DNA of 64,000 nucleotides from Sanguibacter sp. HDW7 (GTDB lineage Bacteria > Actinomycetota > Actinomycetes > Actinomycetales > Cellulomonadaceae), in NCBI RefSeq assembly GCF_011300875.1, contig NZ_CP049862.1, positions 1,674,001 to 1,738,000 of the forward strand. The letters run 5' to 3'. The notes beneath the pieces are model-generated. The model worked only from the letters and a program-made list of their open reading frames with translations. It was not told where the DNA came from and ran no database searches. Each line of letters opens with the position of its first letter. Position 1 is the first letter of the stretch. Of the stretch, positions 59,259-64,000 are shown in pieces. A program made the position numbers and the translations under genes.

Positions 59259-59287
59259 TTATCGGCAGTCCGACGACGCTACTGAAG
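59259..59287 (-). promoter_or_regulatory. FliA/WhiG-type promoter of pilB
   Basis: CTTCAGT (59281-59287), a 14-base spacer and GCCGATAA (59259-59266) on the minus strand. The -10 is perfect; the -35 matches five of seven bases. Confidence 0.6.
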
Positions 59288-59328
59288 CGCGCGGCGCCCC
59301 TTCACAGGATCATCACCCGGTGTCGGGG

Positions 59329-60180
59329 TCAGGCGCGTCGCGCGAGCTCGGCCTCGAGCGCGTCGCTCATCTCGGCGACCGGCGGCGCATGACCCGTCAT
59401 GAGTCGCACCTGCTCGGCCGCCTGGTGCAGCAGCATCCGCTCCCCCGGCGCGTCGACGCCGCCGAGGCCGCGCCACGCCGCCTGGAGCGCCGTCGGACGC
59501 GGGTCGTAGACGACGTCGAGCAGCACTCCCCCGACCTCGTCGGCCGCCGCGACGAGCGACTCGGCGATGGCATCGGCGCCCGCCCCGGGCACCGTCGACA
59601 CGACGACGTCCGCGCCGACGAGTGCGCGCGGCGCGTCCTCGAGCCTGCCGAACGTCGGCTCGACGCCCATGCGGTGCGCGGCGCGGCGCAGGGAACCCGT
59701 ACGTGCGAGCGACCTCACGAGCACGACCGCGTCCGTGACTCCGAGCTCCCCGAGCGCCGCGAGCGTCGACGCCGCGGTCGCCCCCGCGCCGAGCACGACC
59801 GCCCGCGCAGGACGTCCCGCAGGAGCGTCGTAGCCTGCCTCGCGCAACGCCGCGACGATCCCGTGGACGTCCGTGTTCGCGCCCACGACCGTCCGCACGC
59901 GGCCAGACGGCTGCAGCAGCACGGTATTGACCGCGCCGACGACCTCGGCGAGCGGCTCCACGTGGTCGCACAGCCCAAGAACTGTCTGCTTGAGCGGCAT
60001 CGTGAGGCTCAGGCCCGCCCACTCAGGGCCGCAGCCCGCGAGGAACGCACCGAGGCCGTCCTCCTCGACGTCGTGACGGTCGTACTCCCAGTCGAGACCG
60101 AGAGCCGCGTACGCGGCACGGTGGAGGACCGGGGACAGTGAGTGCTCGATCGGGTGCCCGAGGACGCCCGCACGCCTCAC
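59329..60180 (-). CDS. aroE: Shikimate dehydrogenase
   Basis: A 283-residue NADP-dependent enzyme of the shikimate pathway. HSLSPVLHRAAY binds shikimate, LTMPLKQ carries the catalytic Lys, and VLGAGATAASTLAAL is the dinucleotide site. The GTG overlaps the mltG stop (GTGA). It is the last gene of the alaS-ruvX-mltG-aroE run before the pilus locus. Confidence 0.95.
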   Translation of the reverse strand: MRRAGVLGHPIEHSLSPVLHRAAYAALGLDWEYDRHDVEEDGLGAFLAGCGPEWAGLSLTMPLKQTVLGLCDHVEPLAEVVGAVNTVLLQPSGRVRTVVGANTDVHGIVAALREAGYDAPAGRPARAVVLGAGATAASTLAALGELGVTDAVVLVRSLARTGSLRRAAHRMGVEPTFGRLEDAPRALVGADVVVSTVPGAGADAIAESLVAAADEVGGVLLDVVYDPRPTALQAAWRGLGGVDAPGERMLLHQAAEQVRLMTGHAPPVAEMSDALEAELARRA

Positions 60181-61376
60181 TCGGAGCCCTCCTTCTCCTG
60201 GTCCTTCTTCGCCATGCGCTCGTTGTAGTCCTTCTGCCAGGCCTGGAACTCGGCCTTGTACAGGTTGTGCTGAGTGTTGGTCGTCGAGTACTTCGTCTCG
60301 CCCGTCTCACCGTTGACCGTGACGAAGAACATCCAGTCGCCGGGCGTCGGGTCGAGCGCCGCCTCGATCGCGGCCTTGCCCGGCGAGCCGATCGGGCCGG
60401 GAGGCAGACCCGCGAACCGCCGCGTGTTGTAGGGGCTGTCCGTGGCGAGCTCCGCCTTGGTGAGCCCCATGTCGCTCGGGCGCTTGCCGACGAGGAAGTT
60501 CACGGTCGAGTCCATGTCGAGCTTCCACCCCTGGTCGAGCCGGTTCTCGATGACCCGCGCGATCTTGCCCCGCTCCTTCGCCGGGGCCTCGGCCTCGACG
60601 ATCGACGCGATCGTCAGCACCTTCTGCGCGTCGGCCATTCCGATACCCAGGTCGTCGAGCACGGTCTTCTGCTTCGCGATCATCGTCGACAGCAGGTCCA
60701 CCGCTGTCGTGTCCGACTCGAACGGGTACGTCGCCGGAGCGAGCCACCCCTCGATTTCGCCCTTGGCAACCTCGGGCAGTCCGAGGTCCTCAGGCTTCTT
60801 CGCCGCCTTCTCGAAGTCCGCGACCGGGATGCCCGTCACCGAGGAGAGCCGCTCGAACGTCTCGGAGACCCAGCGGCCCTCGATGACGGTGACGCCGTCC
60901 TGCTTGAGGTTCTTCCGGTCGAGCATCGCGGCGAGAGCGTCCTTCGCCGTCATGCCCTCCTTGAGCGAGTACGTGCCGTAGTTGAGCACCGCCGCCTTGC
61001 CCTGGGCGTTCGCGTGCGCGCTGAGCGCATCAGCGAACGCGTCCTGCGACTTCACGACGCCGGCCTCGACGAGCGCGGAGCCGATCGCCGAGCTTGACGC
61101 GCCGCGTGGCACCTTGACGAGCACCTCGCCGGTGCCGGGGCCGGCGAAGTCGACGGGGGCCTTCTCCGTCGTGAACATGTCCGGGAGCCTGCCCGCGAGG
61201 AAGTACCCGGCACCGCCGACCACGGCGAGCGAAGCGACGAGCACGATCGCCAGGCGTGTGCGACGCTGCTTGCGCCGACGGCGCGCAGCGGGGTTGTTCC
61301 GGCTCGCAGCACGGGAACGCTCAGGCTGCGGTGCCTGGGGCGCGCGGGGCTGTGGCTGGGAGAACAGGTCGGTCAC
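60177..61376 (-). CDS. mltG: Endolytic murein transglycosylase MltG
   Basis: A 399-residue membrane-bound enzyme that cuts nascent peptidoglycan. A Pro/Arg-rich cytoplasmic head (1-40), one membrane segment (41-62), a LysM-like part and the YceG catalytic domain are visible. IASIVEAEA carries the catalytic Glu and GLPPGPIGSPG the other conserved site. The GTG at 61376 has AAGGA seven bases upstream. Confidence 0.94.
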   Translation of the reverse strand: MTDLFSQPQPRAPQAPQPERSRAASRNNPAARRRRKQRRTRLAIVLVASLAVVGGAGYFLAGRLPDMFTTEKAPVDFAGPGTGEVLVKVPRGASSSAIGSALVEAGVVKSQDAFADALSAHANAQGKAAVLNYGTYSLKEGMTAKDALAAMLDRKNLKQDGVTVIEGRWVSETFERLSSVTGIPVADFEKAAKKPEDLGLPEVAKGEIEGWLAPATYPFESDTTAVDLLSTMIAKQKTVLDDLGIGMADAQKVLTIASIVEAEAPAKERGKIARVIENRLDQGWKLDMDSTVNFLVGKRPSDMGLTKAELATDSPYNTRRFAGLPPGPIGSPGKAAIEAALDPTPGDWMFFVTVNGETGETKYSTTNTQHNLYKAEFQAWQKDYNERMAKKDQEKEGSE

Positions 61377-61392
61377 GCTCGGTCCTTCACAA

Positions 61393-61896
61393 TCAGTCGT
61401 CGGTCGGGGCAGGGATGTCGACGACGGTTCCGGAACGGCGGGCGCTCGCGCGCTCACCGTCAAGGGCGGTCTGCAGGATGATGACGGCAGCCACCTGGTC
61501 GACGACCGCACGGTGCTTGCGCCCCGCACGTCCGGACGCGTGGAGCGCCTGGTGCGCGGAGACCGAGGTCATGCGCTCGTCGACGAGACGGACCTCGGTG
61601 GGTGCCACGAGCGCCGCGAGCCGTTCCGCATATGCACGTGCGGCCTCGGCGGCGACGCCCTCGGTGCCCTTGAGGTGCCTCGGCAAGCCAACGTACACCA
61701 CGGGTGCACCGCGTTCACCGACCTCGGAGGCGATCCTCACAAGATCCGCCGGGACCGTACCGTCGGCGTGCTCGCCGTCCCGGGCGAGCGTCTCGACAGG
61801 CGTCGCGACGAGCCCGTCGGGGTCGCTCGCCGCGAGGCCGACGCGGACCGAGCCCACGTCGACCCCGAGGCGAGCGCCCCGCGGAAGTCCCGTCAT
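61393..61896 (-). CDS. ruvX: Holliday-junction resolvase-like RuvX (YqgF)
   Basis: A 167-residue RNase H-fold nuclease. GVDVGSVRVGLA holds the first acidic residue, VVYVGLP the second strand and VDERMTSVSA the next. The family acts in pre-16S rRNA processing and possibly recombination. ATGA overlap with alaS. Confidence 0.93.
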   Translation of the reverse strand: MTGLPRGARLGVDVGSVRVGLAASDPDGLVATPVETLARDGEHADGTVPADLVRIASEVGERGAPVVYVGLPRHLKGTEGVAAEAARAYAERLAALVAPTEVRLVDERMTSVSAHQALHASGRAGRKHRAVVDQVAAVIILQTALDGERASARRSGTVVDIPAPTDD

Positions 61897-64000
61897 CGGG
61901 CGGCGACCGCCGCCGTCACGGCCTCGAGCGACGCCGCGACCGCCGTGGCGTCCGAGCCACCGCCCTGCGCGAGGTCGTCCTTGCCGCCGCCACCGCCGCC
62001 GAGGACCGCGGTCGCGGCCTTGACGAGCGCACCGGCGCGCACGCCGGCCTCGCGGGCCGCCGCGTTCGTCGCGACGACGACGAGCGGACGACCGCCCGTC
62101 ACGCCCGCGACGGCGACCACGGCGCCGGACGCGTCGCCGAGGCGACCGCGCACGTCGAGCGCGAGCGCCCGCAGGTCGTCCGCACCTGCGACCTCGCCCG
62201 CGTCGTGAGCCACGACCCGCACTCCGGCCGCGTCGACCGCGGACGACGCGAGGGTGCCCGCGACGGCGAGCAGCTGAGCCTGGCGCAGCGACGCCAGCTC
62301 CTTCTCAGCGTCCTTGAGGCGCGTCATGAGGCTCGCCACGCGGTCCGCGACCTCCTCGCCACGCGCCCCGAGCATGCCGGAGACCTGGCCGACGATCGCG
62401 CGCTCCTTCGCGTGGGACGCGTACGCGCCCGCTCCGACGAGCGCGTCGACGCGCCGCACGCCCGAGCCGATCGACGCCTCGCCGAGGAGCGTCACGAGAC
62501 CGAGCTCGCCCGAACGACGCACGTGCGTGCCCGCGCAGAGCTCGCGCGACCAGTCGCCGCCGATCGAGACGACACGCACGCGCTCGCCGTACTTCTCGCC
62601 GAACAGCGCCATCGCGCCCGAGGCCCGTGCCTCGTCGAGCGTCATGATCGCCTCGGTGACCTCGAGGTCCTCCTGGAGGCGCGAGTTGACGCGCTCCTCG
62701 ATCTCGGCGAGCGCCGAGGCCGGCACGGCCGAGCCACGACGGAAGTCGAAGCGGATGCGGCTGGGCGCGTTCTCCGAGCCGGCCTGCGTCGCGTCCTTGC
62801 CGAGCGACTCCTGCAGCGCCTTGTGGATGAGGTGCGTCGCCGAGTGCGCGCGCGCGATCGCGCCGCGGCGCCCGGTGTCGATCGTCGCCTCGCCCGACTC
62901 ACCGACCGTGAGCGTGCCGTCGACCAGACGGCCGCGGTGGACGTTGAGACCCTTGATGGGTGCCTGCACGTCGTCGACCTCGACGACGGCGCCGCCGTCG
63001 AGACGGATGACGCCCTCGTCCGCGAGCTGGCCGCCGGCTTCCGCGTAGAACGGCGTGCGGTCAAGGACGATCTCGACGTTCGCCGGGGCGGTCGCCGCGG
63101 GCGCGGGGACGCCGTCGACGAGCAGCCCGACGACCGCGGCGCGCACCGAGGACTCGGTGTAGCCGAGGAACGCGACGGGCGCGGACATGTCCGACTTGAT
63201 GGACTCCCACACCGCGACGTCCGTGTGGCCGGCCTTCTTCGCGACCGCGTCGGCACGCGCACGCGCCTTCTGCTCGGCCATGAGCGAGCGGAACGCAGGC
63301 TCGTCCACCTGGACGCCGTGCTCCGCCGCCATCTCGAGCGTGAGGTCGATCGGGAAGCCGTACGTGTCGTGCAGCGCGAAGGCCGCGTCGCCGCCGAGGA
63401 CGGGCGTGCCCTCCCCCGCAGCCTTGACCGCCTTCGACACCGCGGTGTCGAGGATCGTCGTGCCCGAGGCGAGCGTCCGCAGGAACGCGTCCTCCTCGCC
63501 GTAGACGACGTCGGCGATGCGGTCGAAGTCCGCACCGATCTCCGGGTACGAGTTCACCATCTGGTCGCGCGACACCGGGAGCAGCTGCGGCAGCACGGCC
63601 TCCTGCACGCCGAGCAGGCGCAGCGAGCGCACCGCACGGCGCAGCAGGCGGCGCAGCACGTAGCCACGGCCCTCGTTCGACGGGCGCACGCCGTCGGCCA
63701 CGAGCATGAGCGAGGACCGCACGTGGTCCGCGATGACGCGCATACGCACGTCGTTCTCGCCGCCCTGGCCGTACGTCGAACCCGTGAGCTCCTGCGTCGC
63801 CGCGATGACGGGGAAGACCTCGTCGATCTCGTACAGGTTCTGCTTGTCCTGCAGCAGGAACGCCATGCGCTCGAGGCCCGCGCCCGTGTCGATGGCCTTC
63901 TGGTCGAGCTCGCGCACGAGCGGGTAGTCCTTGCCCGTGCCCTCGCCGCGCAGGAACTGGTCGAAGACGAGGTTCCAGATCTCGAGGTAGCGGTCGCCGC
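61893..64000 (-). CDS. alaS: Alanyl-tRNA synthetase (3' part; 5' end outside window)
   Basis: About 702 residues are visible, running off the right edge; the catalytic core start is missing. Seen are the end of the class II core (RGYVLRRLLRRAVRSL), the editing domain with HSATHLIH and CAGTHVRRSGE zinc residues, and the C-Ala domain with GGGGGGKDDLAQGGG. Nothing suggests damage. Followed by ruvX with an ATGA overlap. Confidence 0.96.
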   Translation of the reverse strand, partial: GDRYLEIWNLVFDQFLRGEGTGKDYPLVRELDQKAIDTGAGLERMAFLLQDKQNLYEIDEVFPVIAATQELTGSTYGQGGENDVRMRVIADHVRSSLMLVADGVRPSNEGRGYVLRRLLRRAVRSLRLLGVQEAVLPQLLPVSRDQMVNSYPEIGADFDRIADVVYGEEDAFLRTLASGTTILDTAVSKAVKAAGEGTPVLGGDAAFALHDTYGFPIDLTLEMAAEHGVQVDEPAFRSLMAEQKARARADAVAKKAGHTDVAVWESIKSDMSAPVAFLGYTESSVRAAVVGLLVDGVPAPAATAPANVEIVLDRTPFYAEAGGQLADEGVIRLDGGAVVEVDDVQAPIKGLNVHRGRLVDGTLTVGESGEATIDTGRRGAIARAHSATHLIHKALQESLGKDATQAGSENAPSRIRFDFRRGSAVPASALAEIEERVNSRLQEDLEVTEAIMTLDEARASGAMALFGEKYGERVRVVSIGGDWSRELCAGTHVRRSGELGLVTLLGEASIGSGVRRVDALVGAGAYASHAKERAIVGQVSGMLGARGEEVADRVASLMTRLKDAEKELASLRQAQLLAVAGTLASSAVDAAGVRVVAHDAGEVAGADDLRALALDVRGRLGDASGAVVAVAGVTGGRPLVVVATNAAAREAGVRAGALVKAATAVLGGGGGGKDDLAQGGGSDATAVAASLEAVTAAVAAR

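Overview
The window is a dense, very GC-rich chromosomal segment from an actinobacterium, most likely a Micrococcales genus of the Cellulomonas/Sanguibacter type. The evidence is the GarA/Sbp/DUF881 set, an actinobacterial integration host factor, a PriA without helicase motifs, a type II dehydroquinase, PyrR-pyrBC-carAB-pyrF linkage, many GTG starts, ATGA/GTGA overlaps and TANNNT -10 boxes. The genus is an inference. I see no tRNA, rRNA, CRISPR array, insertion sequence or prophage. All intergenic gaps are shorter than about 330 bases.

Layout. 1-5.7 kb: a minus-strand cell-envelope/metabolic-signalling cluster (DUF881, small basic protein, DUF881, garA) divergent from a DUF4126 membrane gene and a DEAD-box RNA helicase. 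5.7-14.6 kb: hisE-hisG with a PH-domain gene, an FMN-riboswitch-controlled ribD-ribE-ribBA-ribH operon, then fmt-rsmB and rpe. 14.6-19.1 kb: a long heptad-repeat membrane protein and an acyltransferase-SGNH protein. 19.2-26 kb: mihF, gmk, rpoZ, coaBC, a phosphopantetheinyl transferase, metK and priA. 26-35.1 kb: the pyrimidine operon pyrR-pyrB-pyrC-(PH-like)-carA-carB-pyrF with a PyrR-binding leader. 35.2-47.5 kb: nrdI, an acyl-CoA ligase behind a 22-bp palindrome, nusB-efp, and aroQ, aroB-aroK and aroC, with two plus-strand exported-protein genes set between them. 47.6-59.2 kb: a complete monoderm type IV pilus locus. 59.3-64 kb: aroE, mltG, ruvX and the 3' part of alaS.

The main discovery is regulatory. 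Four pilus transcription units (pilB, pilT-pilC, pilA, pilM-pilN-pilO) and the 1168-residue secreted fibronectin-like gene each carry, 42-71 bases before the start codon, a promoter of the form CTCAAGT-N13/14-GCCGATAA. This resembles the flagellar/sporulation sigma factor (FliA/WhiG) consensus and no other known promoter class in the window. The pilus machine and the secreted protein therefore look like one regulon, probably tied to motility; the sigma gene lies outside the window. The pilus proteins have unusual features: a PilB with an intact 24-5-24 MshEN (c-di-GMP) layout, a PilT with a 197-residue disordered N-terminus, and a 556-residue minor pilin.

A second notable object is the 710-residue heptad protein. 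It has exactly 35 seven-residue repeats, a 139-residue centre and again exactly 35 repeats, with one membrane segment at each end. This suggests a membrane-anchored antiparallel fibre.
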